NCBI GenBank assembly: GCA_022565695.1
Contig: JAIUME010000012.1
Coordinates: forward strand, 1 to 64,000
Length of the DNA: 64,000 bases
DNA from: Alcanivorax sp.
GTDB lineage: Bacteria; Pseudomonadota; Gammaproteobacteria; Pseudomonadales; Alcanivoracaceae
Reading direction: 5' to 3'
Shown here: positions 27,981-37,299 of the stretch, in pieces
Layout: each line of letters starts with the position of its first letter
How positions within the stretch are numbered: position 1 is the stretch's first letter
Notes under the pieces: generated by a model
Databases searched by the model: none
Seen by the model: only the letters and a program-made list of their open reading frames with translations
What the model was told of the DNA's origin: nothing
Made by a program: the position numbers and the translations under genes

Positions 27981-30392
27981 ATGCTGATTATCGAATCCTG
28001 GTTGCGCGAGTGGGCTGATCCGGCACTGGATACCGACGCGCTCGCACACCAGTTGAGCATGGCCGGCCTTGAAGTCGATGGCGTGACCCCCGCCGCGCCG
28101 CCGTTCTCCGGTGTGGTTGTGGGTGAAGTGAAAAGCACGGCGCCGCACCCCGATGCGGACAAGCTTACCCTGTGTGAAGTGAGTGACGGCACCGAGGTGT
28201 TTCCGGTGGTCTGTGGTGCGCCCAATGTGCGTGAAGGATTGAAAGTGCCCTTTGCCCGTGTCGGTGCCACCTTGCCGGGCGACTTCACCATCAAGAAAGC
28301 CAAACTGCGTGGCCAGCCGTCTCTGGGCATGTTGTGTGGCGCCTCCGAACTGGGGTTGGAAGATCTGATCGACGGATTGCTGGAGCTGCCGGCCGATGCG
28401 CCGGTGGGCACGGATATCCGCGAGTATCTGCACCTTGATGATCAGATCATCGAAGTGGATCTGACGCCGAACCGGGCAGATTGCCTGAGCGTGCGTGGCA
28501 TTGCCCGGGAAGTGAGCGTGCTCAACCGCGTGCCCTTCAATGCGCCGGTGGTGGAGCCCGTTGCCCCCACGATTGACGATACATTTGCCGTGACGGTCAG
28601 TGCGCCCGAGGCGTGCCCCCGTTATCAGGGGCGTGTGATCCGTGGCATTGATCCCACGGCGCAGACACCCTTGTGGATGGTAGAGCGGTTGCGGCGCTCC
28701 GGGCTGCGGCCCATTGATCCGGTGGTGGATGTCACCAACTACGTGCTGCTGGAGCTGGGGCAGCCGCTGCATGCCTTTGATCTGGCCAGATTGAAAGGCG
28801 GCATTGATGTGCGCCTGGCGCAGGCGGGTGAGCAACTGACGTTGCTGGATGAGCAGACGGTGACGCTGAAAGACGACACCCTGGTGATTGCTGATGCCAG
28901 TGGCCCGCTGGCCATGGCCGGCGTCATGGGTGGTGCGGCTTCGGCGGTCTCGGACAGCACGCAGGACATTTTCCTGGAGTGTGCCTTTTTCGCGCCGCTG
29001 GCCATTGCCGGCAAGGCGCGGGGCTATGGTCTGCACACGGATTCTTCCCATCGCTTTGAGCGTGGTGTCGATCCGCAGTTGCAGGAACAGGCCATGGCCC
29101 GCGCTACCGCGCTGATTCTGGCTATTGCAGGTGGTCAGGCTGGGCCCGTGGTCGAGGTGGCGGCGGCGCAGTATTTGCCGCAGGCCACGCCGATCAGGCT
29201 GTCTTCGGCGCGTGTCGAGGCGCTGCTGGGCTTGTCCCTGGAGGCGGATGAGATCAAGGATATTCTGGTGCGCCTGGGCATGGCGGTGGTCGAGACTGGC
29301 GCCGGTGCCCAGGACGTTACGTGGGAGGTCACCGGACCGAGCTGGCGTTTCGATATGGCCATCGAGGCGGATCTGATCGAGGAGCTGGCGCGGGTGCACG
29401 GTTATGACCGGCTGCCCACCCGGCTGCCGGCCATCCAGGGATCAGCGATTGCCGAGCCGGAAACCCGGCTGCCGGCGCGCCGACTGTCTGACCTGTTGGC
29501 GGCACGGGGCTACACCGAGGCCATTACCTACACCTTTGTGGACCCGGCCATGCAGGCCGCGTTGGCGCCGACCCTGACGCCGCTGGCGCTGGCCAATCCG
29601 ATTTCCAGTGAGCTGGCCGTAATGCGCAGCACGCTGTGGGCGGGCTTGCTCACCACCGCGCAGCGTAACCTGAACCGGCAGATCAGCCGCTTGCGGTTGT
29701 TCGAGCAGGGGCTGCGTTTCGTGCCCGGCGCGGGTGAGGGCGGCAGCCTGCTGCAGGAGCCGATGCTGGCCGGGCTGGTATTTGGCACGGCGCGGCCCCA
29801 GCATTTCGATGATCTCACCGACGGCAAGCCGCGGCGGGTGGATTTCCTGGATGTGAAGGCGGACGTGGAAGCGCTGCTGGCGGTTGCGGGCGGCAGCGCC
29901 GCGTACCGTTTCGAGGCGGCGGAGCAGCATGTGCTGCATCCCGGCCAGTGCGCCCGCATTCTTCGTGAGGGTGTTGAGGCGGGCTGGCTCGGCAAGTTGC
30001 ACCCGGGGCTGGCTGCGACGCTGGATCTGCCTGCGGATATCTATCTGTTTGAGCTTCGAAAAGAGGTGATTGAGCAGGTATCGGTGCCGAAGTTCTCCGA
30101 ATTGTCGGAATATCCGTCGGTGCGGCGTGATCTGGCGCTGGTGGTGCCGGACAGTGTGCCAGCGGGTGCACTGTTAGAGAGCGCCCGTGGCGCCTGCGAC
30201 GAACGGCTGAGAGACATTCAGCTTTTCGATGTATATCAGGGAGATAACATCGAAAAAGGTCATAAGAGCCTGGCTTTGGGCTTGACCTTCCAGGACCGTT
30301 CGAGCACGCTAGGGGAGGCTGACATCAACCTGCTTTTGGCAGGGGTACTATCCCAGCTAAAACAAGAATTTAACGCTTCTTTGAGAGAATGA
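27981..30392 (+). CDS. pheT: Phenylalanyl-tRNA synthetase beta subunit
   Basis: 803 residues (E. coli 795). N-terminal tRNA-binding OB fold (VVVGEVKSTAPHPDADKLTLCEV), B3/B4 editing domain (VVDVTNYVLLELGQPLHAFD), B5, and a C-terminal anticodon-binding domain (FSELSEYPSVRRDLALVV). It forms the alpha2-beta2 enzyme with PheS; start 18 bases after pheS with AAGGA upstream. Confidence 0.97.
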   Translation: MLIIESWLREWADPALDTDALAHQLSMAGLEVDGVTPAAPPFSGVVVGEVKSTAPHPDADKLTLCEVSDGTEVFPVVCGAPNVREGLKVPFARVGATLPGDFTIKKAKLRGQPSLGMLCGASELGLEDLIDGLLELPADAPVGTDIREYLHLDDQIIEVDLTPNRADCLSVRGIAREVSVLNRVPFNAPVVEPVAPTIDDTFAVTVSAPEACPRYQGRVIRGIDPTAQTPLWMVERLRRSGLRPIDPVVDVTNYVLLELGQPLHAFDLARLKGGIDVRLAQAGEQLTLLDEQTVTLKDDTLVIADASGPLAMAGVMGGAASAVSDSTQDIFLECAFFAPLAIAGKARGYGLHTDSSHRFERGVDPQLQEQAMARATALILAIAGGQAGPVVEVAAAQYLPQATPIRLSSARVEALLGLSLEADEIKDILVRLGMAVVETGAGAQDVTWEVTGPSWRFDMAIEADLIEELARVHGYDRLPTRLPAIQGSAIAEPETRLPARRLSDLLAARGYTEAITYTFVDPAMQAALAPTLTPLALANPISSELAVMRSTLWAGLLTTAQRNLNRQISRLRLFEQGLRFVPGAGEGGSLLQEPMLAGLVFGTARPQHFDDLTDGKPRRVDFLDVKADVEALLAVAGGSAAYRFEAAEQHVLHPGQCARILREGVEAGWLGKLHPGLAATLDLPADIYLFELRKEVIEQVSVPKFSELSEYPSVRRDLALVVPDSVPAGALLESARGACDERLRDIQLFDVYQGDNIEKGHKSLALGLTFQDRSSTLGEADINLLLAGVLSQLKQEFNASLRE

Positions 30393-30407
30393 TTCGAGGG
30401 CTTCTGG

Positions 30408-30710
30408 ATGGCGGCGCTGACCAAGGCAGATATGGCCGAACGGCTGTTTACTGAGCTCGGACTGAACAAACGTGAAGCCAAGGAAATGGTGGAAATGTTC
30501 TTCGAGGAAATCCGCCATGCCCTGGAAAACAATATTCAGGTGAAGCTTTCCGGCTTCGGTAATTTCGATCTGCGGGACAAGAGTGAACGCCCCGGTCGGA
30601 ACCCGAAGACAGGCGAAGAGATTCCCATTACGGCGCGCCGTGTGGTGACGTTCCGGCCTGGACAGAAACTAAAACAACGAGTTGAAGCATATGCTGGAAC
30701 CAAGCAATAA
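30408..30710 (+). CDS. ihfA: Integration host factor alpha subunit
   Basis: 100-residue HU/IHF-family DNA-bending protein. [11 protein letters not shown] at the N-terminus, [21 protein letters not shown] with the intercalating proline arm, and the alpha-type C-terminus. GAGGG lies 9 bases before the ATG. It follows pheT as in enterobacteria and pseudomonads. Confidence 0.96.
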   Translation: MAALTKADMAERLFTELGLNKREAKEMVEMFFEEIRHALENNIQVKLSGFGNFDLRDKSERPGRNPKTGEEIPITARRVVTFRPGQKLKQRVEAYAGTKQ

Positions 30711-31050
30711 CGACCAGCTCCCGGCAATCCCTGGCAAGCGCTATTTCACCATTGGTGAAGTCAGCGATCTTTGCGATGTGAAGCCTCATGTGCTGCGTTA
30801 CTGGGAACAGGAATTCCCGCAACTCAAGCCGGTCAAGCGGCGGGGTAACCGGCGCTATTATCAGCGTCAGGATGTGCTGATGATCCGGCAGATCCGCAGC
30901 CTGTTGTATGAGCAGGGCTACACCATCGGTGGCGCTCGCCTGCAGTTGACTGACGGTGCCAATAACGGTGATCAGGCCACGCACTACCACCAGCTGATCC
31001 GGCAGATGATTGCCGAGCTGGAAGACGTGCTGGACGTGCTTCGCGCCTGA
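30691..31050 (+). CDS. MerR family transcriptional regulator
   Basis: 119 residues. A MerR helix-turn-helix ([26 protein letters not shown], named here as residues 20-45) with a wing ([13 protein letters not shown]) and a short C-terminal helix lacking metal-binding cysteines. This is the ihfA-adjacent MerR common in pseudomonads; its target is unknown. The start overlaps ihfA by 20 bases; a TTG three codons earlier is in frame but the ATG is preferred. Confidence 0.9.
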   Translation: MLEPSNNDQLPAIPGKRYFTIGEVSDLCDVKPHVLRYWEQEFPQLKPVKRRGNRRYYQRQDVLMIRQIRSLLYEQGYTIGGARLQLTDGANNGDQATHYHQLIRQMIAELEDVLDVLRA

Positions 31051-31098
31051 CTTGTACCCGAAAGTCGGTCCCGGGTGCGAGATTGTTCTCCGGAATGT

Positions 31099-31126
31099 TT
31101 GCAGGCGGCGCTTAATCCGTTATGAT
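31099..31126 (+). promoter_or_regulatory. Likely promoter of tRNA-Pro
   Basis: TTGCAG, 16-bp spacer, TATGAT, then GCCGCCGC, a GC-rich discriminator as in the other tRNA promoters of this window. Confidence 0.55.
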
Positions 31127-31173
31127 TGCCGCCGCTCTGGTTAACCCCGATCCACAGTCAGATCAGAGCAATC

Positions 31174-31251
<78 letters not shown>

Positions 31252-31283
31252 ATACAGCCCGGGTATCACAGCTCGGGCATCAC

Positions 31284-31312
31284 AAAAAGGCCGCTTCGAA
31301 AGCGGCCTTTTT
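31284..31312 (+). terminator. Intrinsic terminator after tRNA-Pro
   Basis: 13-bp perfect stem AAAAAGGCCGCTT / AAGCGGCCTTTTT with a 3-base loop. Confidence 0.92.
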
Positions 31313-31349
31313 GCTGTGTGGTGGTGTACAGACTTCCGAGGCACCGGTT

Positions 31350-32072
31350 ATGAAAGACCAGATCTATGCCCACCCGGTGGATGAAATCGCCCGCTTCAGT
31401 TTCGATGCGCAGGTGGCGGCGGTGTTCCCGGACATGATCCGCCGCTCGGTGCCGGGCTATGGCACCATCATCGACATGATCGGTGTGCTGGCAGCGCGCT
31501 ATGCGCGACCGGGCACCCGGCTCTACGATCTGGGCGCCTCTCTCGGGGCTGCGACGCTGGCCATGGCGCACCTGTTGCCGCATCGGGATTGTGAGTTGGT
31601 GGCCGTGGATAACTCCAGTGCCATGATCGAACGGGCCCGGCAGTTGCTGGCTGCGGAAGCGCCGGACATTCCGGTGCAACTGCGCTGTGAGGATGTGCGG
31701 GATACCGTGCTGGAAAATGCCTCGGTGGCCGTGCTGAACTTTACCCTTCAGTTTTTGCCTGTCGCAGATCGTGATGCCTTGATCCAGCGTATTGCCGGCG
31801 CCCAGCAGCAGGGTGACATCCTGATCCTGTCAGAAAAAATCCGTTTCCCGGATGCCGCCGAAGACGCCCTTCAGCAGGCGTTGCATCATGCGTTCAAGCG
31901 CAATAACGGCTACAGCGATCTGGAAATCAGTCAGAAGCGCACAGCGCTGGAAAATGTGTTGATCCCGGAAACGCTGGCGGAGCATGAACAGCGGCTTGCC
32001 AGCGCCGGTTACCGCAGTGTCCATGTGTGGTTTCGTTGCTTCAATTTCATGTCGCTGGTGGCGGTGCGCTGA
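31350..32072 (+). CDS. cmoA: Carboxy-S-adenosyl-L-methionine synthase
   Basis: 240 residues. CmoA makes carboxy-SAM from SAM and prephenate for the wobble-uridine modification cmo5U34. SAM-fold motifs [14 protein letters not shown] (about 60) and [13 protein letters not shown] (about 85) and the conserved [21 protein letters not shown]-terminus are visible. The ATG at 31350 follows GAGG; upstream in-frame sequence runs through the tRNA and terminator and is not coding. It is directly followed by cmoB. Confidence 0.95.
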   Translation: MKDQIYAHPVDEIARFSFDAQVAAVFPDMIRRSVPGYGTIIDMIGVLAARYARPGTRLYDLGASLGAATLAMAHLLPHRDCELVAVDNSSAMIERARQLLAAEAPDIPVQLRCEDVRDTVLENASVAVLNFTLQFLPVADRDALIQRIAGAQQQGDILILSEKIRFPDAAEDALQQALHHAFKRNNGYSDLEISQKRTALENVLIPETLAEHEQRLASAGYRSVHVWFRCFNFMSLVAVR

Positions 32073-32074
32073 AA

Positions 32075-33058
32075 ATGGATGAGACGCTGGCCAGTTATCA
32101 TCGTGCATTGCAGGACGCGACAGCGTCGCTGTCGCCCTGGGCGGATGCGCTGGACGGATTGACGCGCGAGCGTCTGCTGGATGCACCCCATGGTGATCTG
32201 CCGCGCTGGTTGTCGGCATTGGCGAAGCTGCCTGACGTGTCGGCGCATTGCGCTTTTGATGCCGACACTCTTGCACTGACTCAACCTGATGCGATGGATC
32301 CGCTGACAGCGGACCAGCAGATATCCCTGGAGCAGGGACTGCGTGGCCTGATGCCCTGGCGCAAGGGGCCGTTCGATTTTTTCGGGACCTTCATCGACAC
32401 CGAGTGGCGCTCTGACTGGAAGTGGCAGCGGCTCAGCGCGCATATCAGCCCGCTTGCCGGACGCAGGGTGCTGGATGTGGGCTGCGGTTCCGGTTATCAC
32501 TGCTGGCGCATGCACGGTGCGGGCGCTGCGTTCGTGCTCGGTATTGATCCAACCATCCTGTTTCTGATGCAGTATCTCGCGGTAAAGCGTTATGCGCCCC
32601 AGGCGCCGGTCTGGTTTGCGCCGCTGCGCATGGAAGAATTGCCGGGGGAGGCTGCGGCCTTTGATACGGTGTTTTCCATGGGGGTGTTGTATCACCGCCG
32701 TTCGCCGCTGGACCATCTGCTGGAACTGCGCGCCGCGCTTGCTCCAGGGGGCGAGCTGGTACTGGAAACACTGGTGGTGGCCGGTGACGCGCACACCGTA
32801 TTGATGCCCGAAGATCGCTATGCGGCAATGCGTAACGTCTTCTTTTTGCCCAGCACCGGCATGCTGGAGATATGGTTGCGGCGCACGGGCTTTACCGATG
32901 TGCGGGTGGTGGATGTCTCGCCCACAACGACAGATGAGCAGCGCGCCACCGACTGGATGCAGTTTCAGTCGCTGGCGGATTTTCTGGATGATGCCGGGCA
33001 GACCCGTGAGGGTTATCCGCCGCCGGTGCGGGCGGTGCTGGTGGCGCGTAAAGCGTAA
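32075..33058 (+). CDS. cmoB: tRNA U34 carboxymethyltransferase
   Basis: 327 residues. CmoB transfers the carboxymethyl group from carboxy-SAM to 5-hydroxyuridine 34 in tRNAs such as tRNA-Val(UAC), which is also encoded in this window. WRKGPFDFFGTFIDTEWRSD near 107, SAM motif VLDVGCGSGYH near 145, and MGVLYHRRSP near 218 are CmoB signatures. The start lies 2 bases after the cmoA stop. Confidence 0.96.
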   Translation: MDETLASYHRALQDATASLSPWADALDGLTRERLLDAPHGDLPRWLSALAKLPDVSAHCAFDADTLALTQPDAMDPLTADQQISLEQGLRGLMPWRKGPFDFFGTFIDTEWRSDWKWQRLSAHISPLAGRRVLDVGCGSGYHCWRMHGAGAAFVLGIDPTILFLMQYLAVKRYAPQAPVWFAPLRMEELPGEAAAFDTVFSMGVLYHRRSPLDHLLELRAALAPGGELVLETLVVAGDAHTVLMPEDRYAAMRNVFFLPSTGMLEIWLRRTGFTDVRVVDVSPTTTDEQRATDWMQFQSLADFLDDAGQTREGYPPPVRAVLVARKA

Positions 33059-33059
33059 A

Positions 33060-33758
33060 TCAGGGGGTGGTGCTCAACATCAACTCATCCATCAGCGCCA
33101 TACGGTCTTTCTCATTCATGTCAGCGAGGATACGCCTGAGTTGCTCCGGTGTGCGGGTGTCATTCGGCAGCACATCCGTCGATGCGGCCTGCTGATGACG
33201 GTCGTGGCTGAAGGCTGGCGCAGGGGCGTCGAGCGCCGCTTTCATGGCAAGACTGACGTTGATTTCATCAGCGCCCTGGGTGGCGGTGTGCAGCGCACGC
33301 ATCATCAGTTTGCGCGGATCTTCACGTTGATCTTCGCCGAAAGTGTGCAGCCCAAGGCGCAGCTGCATGCGTAGCACCTTGCCCTGGTAACGGAAGCTGT
33401 GCCGGGAGAGCTGCGTCAGTATGCGATTGGCAAGGCGCCTGGCGCCTCGCGGCGGTGTGTCGGGAAGGCTGAAGACCAGCCGCCCGTCGCCCCAGGCGCA
33501 GAGCCAGTCTTCGGTGCGCTTGCAGCGGTCGATTTCGTCACCCAGCAGACGCTGCATGCGACGCGCCAGATCATGGCCGTAGTCGCTGGCCAGGGTTTCG
33601 AAATTTGCCACATAGACGGCCAGCAGGTTCAGTGGCAGGGCGCGGCGTTCGCAGAAGGCGATCTGGCACTCAAGCGCCTGGTCGAGCATACGCAGTCGGG
33701 CGCTGATGCCGGTGTCCGGGCGATTGGCTGTACTGTCGTTGGACGTACTGGAAGACAT
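33060..33758 (-). CDS. Degenerate GGDEF-like protein
   Basis: 232 residues. The first 150 resemble a diguanylate cyclase domain: LAVYVANFETLASDYGHDLARRM matches the usual region before the active site, and RMQLRLGLHTFGEDQ the region after it. The active-site GGDEF position reads WGDGR (residues 89-93), so the catalytic loop is lost and cyclase activity is unlikely. The C-terminal 80 residues are hydrophilic and end in a helical segment. No receiver or membrane domain is present. It might bind nucleotide or act by protein contact. It converges on cmoB with 1 base between stops. Confidence 0.65.
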   Translation of the reverse strand: MSSSTSNDSTANRPDTGISARLRMLDQALECQIAFCERRALPLNLLAVYVANFETLASDYGHDLARRMQRLLGDEIDRCKRTEDWLCAWGDGRLVFSLPDTPPRGARRLANRILTQLSRHSFRYQGKVLRMQLRLGLHTFGEDQREDPRKLMMRALHTATQGADEINVSLAMKAALDAPAPAFSHDRHQQAASTDVLPNDTRTPEQLRRILADMNEKDRMALMDELMLSTTP

Positions 33759-34114
33759 GACGACGACCTTCTGTCAGGAATCAGTGGATGAAGCGTCCAG
33801 CGAGTCTGCAATGGCAGGTGGAGACAGGCGCCGTGACAGACTAACGGTTGTCAGTTGGAGCATAGTCAGCTTGATCTGGCGGAGCCATAGGCGTTTTCAG
33901 CACGTAACAAAGCAACAGCAAGTCTTAACGCGCGGTGTCCGTCTGTGAAGGCTCGCAGCGGCCGCCAATCGGCATATAATGTGGCTGGTGAAGCAGATGT
34001 GACCGATGGGCGTGAAGCCGGGTCACATGACCGGGTCATATGAAGGAAACCGGGATCGAATATGGCCTTGAAAGGGGCCCTGGAAGTGCAACAGGACGCG
34101 GAATGGAGAGCGGC
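33759..34114 (+). other. Intergenic region before a small membrane protein gene
   Basis: No gene is supported. The only notable signal is a perfect -10 hexamer TATAAT at 33975-33980 without a recognisable -35. It would start transcription about 125 bases before the downstream gene. Confidence 0.4.
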
Positions 34115-34432
34115 ATGGATTGGATAATGATGCTGGCAACAGCACTGCTGGCAGCGCTGATGACCCTGGCCGCACTGGCGCTATGGCTGAAGTTTGTGGT
34201 CAGCCCCAATGTGGCCCGTGATCTGGAGACCCTGCTAAAAGAGCAGGCGGAGCAGGCGGCGGATCTGATGGCCGTGAAGGTGGAAGAGGCGGTGCGTCGG
34301 GGGATCGTGGATGGCGTGACGTCCCTGCCGACGCGGGAAGTGTTGCAGGGCACAACCCGTAATATTGCCCGCACGAGTGTGGAGATTGTGGAGGAGCGTT
34401 TGGGGTCGTTGTTTGGGCGGAAGAAGAAGTAG
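34115..34432 (+). CDS. Small single-span membrane protein
   Basis: 105 residues from the ATG at 34115 (GGAG 6 bases upstream); an ATG at 34103 is also possible. One transmembrane helix (about 3-27) is followed by VSPNVARDLETLLKEQAEQA, an amphipathic charged region, and a Lys-rich end (GRKKK). Layout and spacing resemble the product at 36805-37110: a short N-terminus, one helix, a V(S/A)P motif, then a charged helix. Function unknown. Confidence 0.6.
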   Translation: MDWIMMLATALLAALMTLAALALWLKFVVSPNVARDLETLLKEQAEQAADLMAVKVEEAVRRGIVDGVTSLPTREVLQGTTRNIARTSVEIVEERLGSLFGRKKK

Positions 34433-34455
34433 TGATGGTGCGGGCGAGGTGTTTG

Positions 34456-34523
34456 GGTGGGTTTTGGTGCGCTTCGCTCCGCGTAGGGTGTGCTGAGCAC
34501 AGCGAAGCGCACCGAAACCCACC
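34456..34523. repeat. Long palindrome containing REP-like sequence
   Basis: 23-bp arms with one mismatch (34456-34478 and 34501-34523), core GGTGCGCTTCGCT / AGCGAAGCGCACC. The 22-base centre contains GCGTAGGGTGTGCTGAGC, the tail shared with REP elements flanking the RAYT gene 22 kb away. It lies between two convergent genes and may also act as a terminator. Confidence 0.8.
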
Positions 34524-34545
34524 GCACGTCACCCACCGCACACCC

Positions 34546-35301
34546 TCAATACCGATGCCCAAACAACAACCGCGAAAGCAAAAACGTCAGCCCGATGCTC
34601 CCCAACAGCACCGCCTGACCGGTAGCCGAGGCCGCAGCGGCAATCGGTAGCAGATCGCCCAGGGTCGCCAGCGCACCCAGCAGCAGCAACATACCCAGCA
34701 TCAGGCAAGCGGCGTCCAGGCGCCGTTCCCGCCGCAGCCCCCGCTTCAGCCCACGCAGCTCATCCAGAATCTCTTCCTGCAACAGCCGTTGGCGCCCCAG
34801 CTCATTGGCCAACTGGCCGACTTCTTCCGGCAGCCCTTGCAGCCGCGCCAGCCAGCCCGGGTCTTCCTTGCGTAACAGGGATAACAGGTCATTCAGGCGG
34901 ACATGGTCATCAAGCCAGTTGCGCGTGACGCCCCAGAGGCTGAACTCGCTCACAGCCTCGCTGATCATGTGGATACGGTCTTCAGGGCCGAGGATGCGGA
35001 CCTGGTCTTCTTCAGGCATGGGAGTGTTGGGGGCCAGCAACCACTGGAGCAGGGCGCCCATGGCGCCCCGCACCCGGATGTGCACGTAGCCTTCGTATTC
35101 CGGCAAGACCTCGATGCCATCTTCGTAGATCAACAGGTACAGGATGCTCATGGGACGTTCGGTGCGGACCCGGATGGCCGTCCCGTGCAGCGCGCGCAGC
35201 CGTTCCGCGGCCTTTGGCTCGTGGGCCAGTGCCTGATTGATCAGGGTTTCCAGGGTGCCGTGCACCAGAAACCGGGTGATGGATGGCTGTTCCTGTTCCA
35301 T
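34546..35301 (-). CDS. SCP2-like (UbiJ-like N-terminal) membrane protein
   Basis: 251 residues. The N-terminal 100 residues resemble an SCP2 sterol/lipid-carrier fold like that of UbiJ (LVHGTLETLINQALAHEP, then ILYLLIYEDGIEVLPEYEG and VHIRVRGAMGALLQWLL). Next come a helical Arg/Leu-rich section and two C-terminal transmembrane helices (about 183-235). Unlike UbiJ, which is soluble, this one seems membrane-anchored. It may bind lipid or quinone precursors at the inner membrane. A TTG start 8 codons upstream is an alternative. Confidence 0.6.
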   Translation of the reverse strand: MEQEQPSITRFLVHGTLETLINQALAHEPKAAERLRALHGTAIRVRTERPMSILYLLIYEDGIEVLPEYEGYVHIRVRGAMGALLQWLLAPNTPMPEEDQVRILGPEDRIHMISEAVSEFSLWGVTRNWLDDHVRLNDLLSLLRKEDPGWLARLQGLPEEVGQLANELGRQRLLQEEILDELRGLKRGLRRERRLDAACLMLGMLLLLGALATLGDLLPIAAAASATGQAVLLGSIGLTFLLSRLLFGHRY

Positions 35302-35412
35302 TGTGCTGATTCGTGTATCCCCCAAAAGGACATTCTACACACAGCCCGTCGGCTGAACCCATAGACTACGCAAAATTACACGGTAATGCCTTACCTTCAG
35401 CCGCTAACTGGC

Positions 35413-35431
35413 TATACTAACCAATTGGTTA
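35413..35431 (+). promoter_or_regulatory. -10 element with adjoining palindromic operator before the DUF445 gene
   Basis: TATACT (35413-35418) runs into TAACCAATTGGTTA (35418-35431), a perfect 14-bp palindrome covering the expected transcription start. A -35 is weak (TTACCT, 16 bp upstream). The leader to the ATG at 35583 is about 150 bases. A TetR- or MarR-type repressor site is plausible. Confidence 0.5.
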
Positions 35432-35582
35432 CGCCACCCCGGTGGTTAGTCTGGGCCAATGTCCAGATCAGCTGCTGGCCGGTTGCATATTTTTGCCGGG
35501 GTCCGGAGCATTTTCTGCCTCGGGGGTCATACAAGAGCGTGAGGTGCGGCTGAATTCCTCGGGAAGGGGAGCTGTTTTATCT

Positions 35583-36803
35583 ATGCTGGAATCGCTGTTT
35601 TCGCACCCGGATTTCTGGAAGTACGTCAGTATTCCTTTCATCGCGGGCATGGTCGGTTGGGTTACCAACTGGATGGCCGTGCAAATGACGTTCTATCCAC
35701 TTGAATTCATCGGCATCCGTCCTATCTTTGGCTGGCAGGGCATCATTCCGTCCAAAGCCGAGAAGATGTCCGGCATCCTGGTCGACCAGACCCTCTCCAA
35801 GATCGGCAGTATCGAAGAGTTCTTCCAGCAGATGGAGCCCGAGAAGATCTCGGCACATCTGACCCGGAGCATTCAGGGCCGTATTGAAGAATACACCGAC
35901 GAAGTCATGACCGAGCGCAACGCCGTGCTGTGGGAGAATCTCCCGATGCTGGTGCGGCGTCGGGTCTACAGCCGTGCGCGCCGGGCAATCCCGGAGGTCA
36001 TGGACAATGTTGTGGACGACATCAGCAAGCATGTGGAAGAGCTGGTGGACCTCAAGCACATGATCAGTTCCCAGATGCGCGAGGACAAGGCGCTGATGGT
36101 GAAGATGTTCCGTGAGGTGGGTGATCCCGAGTTCCGCTTCGTCATCAACTCCGGCATCTATTTCGGCTTCCTGTTTGGGCTGTGCCAGATTCCCATATTC
36201 ATCTATTTCCCCGGTAACTGGGTCATGCCGTTGTTCGGCTTCCTGGTCGGCGTGGCCACCAACTGGGTGGCATTGAACGTGATTTTCCGGCCGCTCAATC
36301 CCGTGCGAGTGGGGCCATTCAGAATTCAGGGGTTGTTCCTCAAGCGCCAGAAAGACGTGGCAGAGAGCTTCGCACGGCTGACCACTACCGAAGTAGTGAC
36401 CCTGCGCAACATCATGTACCAGGTCATCAACGGGCCACGGGCTGATCGCACCAAAGCACTGATCAAACGGCACATGCGCCCACTGCTGGAAGGCGGTGTA
36501 GTGCGCACAGCGGCCCAGTTAACCGTAGGCCCCGGCGGCTATGCCGACCTGAAGAAAGCCGTGGAAGAGAAAGCGGTTGACCTGGCGGTGCTGCCCTTCG
36601 AAGACCCGACCTTCAACCGCGAACGCGGCGCCATCGTCGAGCGCATCATGCGCGAGCGCATGGAAGAGCTGTCCTCCGAAGAGTTCCAGGCACTCCTGCG
36701 GCCCGCGTTCCAGGAAGACGAATGGATTCTGATCATGGTGGGCGGCGCGCTGGGCATGGTGGCGGGCTTCATTCAACTGTTCCTGATATTCGGCGTCAGC
36801 TGA
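35583..36803 (+). CDS. DUF445 family membrane protein
   Basis: 406 residues. Two N-terminal hydrophobic stretches and paired repeats of the DUF445 type: GMVGWVTNWMAVQMTFYPLEFIG near residues 20-45 and GVATNWVALNVIFRPLNPVRVG near 220-242, with a C-terminal helix (ILIMVGGALGMVAGFIQLFLIF). Function of the family is poorly known; it is an inner-membrane protein often near stress or lipid genes. The ATG at 35583 follows AAGGGGA by 12 bases. It is co-transcribed with the next small gene, 1 base apart. Confidence 0.85.
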   Translation: MLESLFSHPDFWKYVSIPFIAGMVGWVTNWMAVQMTFYPLEFIGIRPIFGWQGIIPSKAEKMSGILVDQTLSKIGSIEEFFQQMEPEKISAHLTRSIQGRIEEYTDEVMTERNAVLWENLPMLVRRRVYSRARRAIPEVMDNVVDDISKHVEELVDLKHMISSQMREDKALMVKMFREVGDPEFRFVINSGIYFGFLFGLCQIPIFIYFPGNWVMPLFGFLVGVATNWVALNVIFRPLNPVRVGPFRIQGLFLKRQKDVAESFARLTTTEVVTLRNIMYQVINGPRADRTKALIKRHMRPLLEGGVVRTAAQLTVGPGGYADLKKAVEEKAVDLAVLPFEDPTFNRERGAIVERIMRERMEELSSEEFQALLRPAFQEDEWILIMVGGALGMVAGFIQLFLIFGVS

Positions 36804-36804
36804 G

Positions 36805-37110
36805 ATGGACGCCTCACCGGACATGGTCCAGACCATCGAGGTCACCACAATGACCCTGTTCTGGCTGCTGACCGGCGCGGCGCTGGTGTCCTCCGCCATC
36901 ACATTGCTGGTGGTGTTCCTGGTGGTGCATTTCCATGTCGCCCCGCAACTGGAGGAACGCGTGGAACTGCGTTTGCAGCAAGGCGCCGCGGATCTGGAAG
37001 ATCGCCTGCGCCGGCGCGTGCTGGGGCTGGTGACCGGCGGCAAGGCGGTCAAGGACCTGGCCCGGGGCATGGGGCTGTTTTCATCACGGCCACCCCCCGA
37101 CGATCTTTGA
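36805..37110 (+). CDS. Small single-span membrane protein
   Basis: 101 residues with one transmembrane helix (about 17-42) and a charged amphipathic tail (VAPQLEERVELRLQQGAADL) ending in a Pro/Asp-rich piece. Layout resembles the 105-residue protein at 34115. It follows DUF445 with one base between stop and start, so the two products may work together. Function unknown. Confidence 0.65.
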   Translation: MDASPDMVQTIEVTTMTLFWLLTGAALVSSAITLLVVFLVVHFHVAPQLEERVELRLQQGAADLEDRLRRRVLGLVTGGKAVKDLARGMGLFSSRPPPDDL

Positions 37111-37299
37111 AGTAAAAAACATCCCTCGATGTAAGATTGTTCGACAGAATGTCCCTCTCCCTCCGCCTCTCTCCCCGTACACTACGCACATATTGAATTG
37201 CGCTGATCCACTGTTGTTGTTTGTTTTGATTTGCCTTGGGTCACTGACCCCGCATCCGCACTGCATTGGCTTGTGGAATCCTCATCTCGGAGATAGTTC

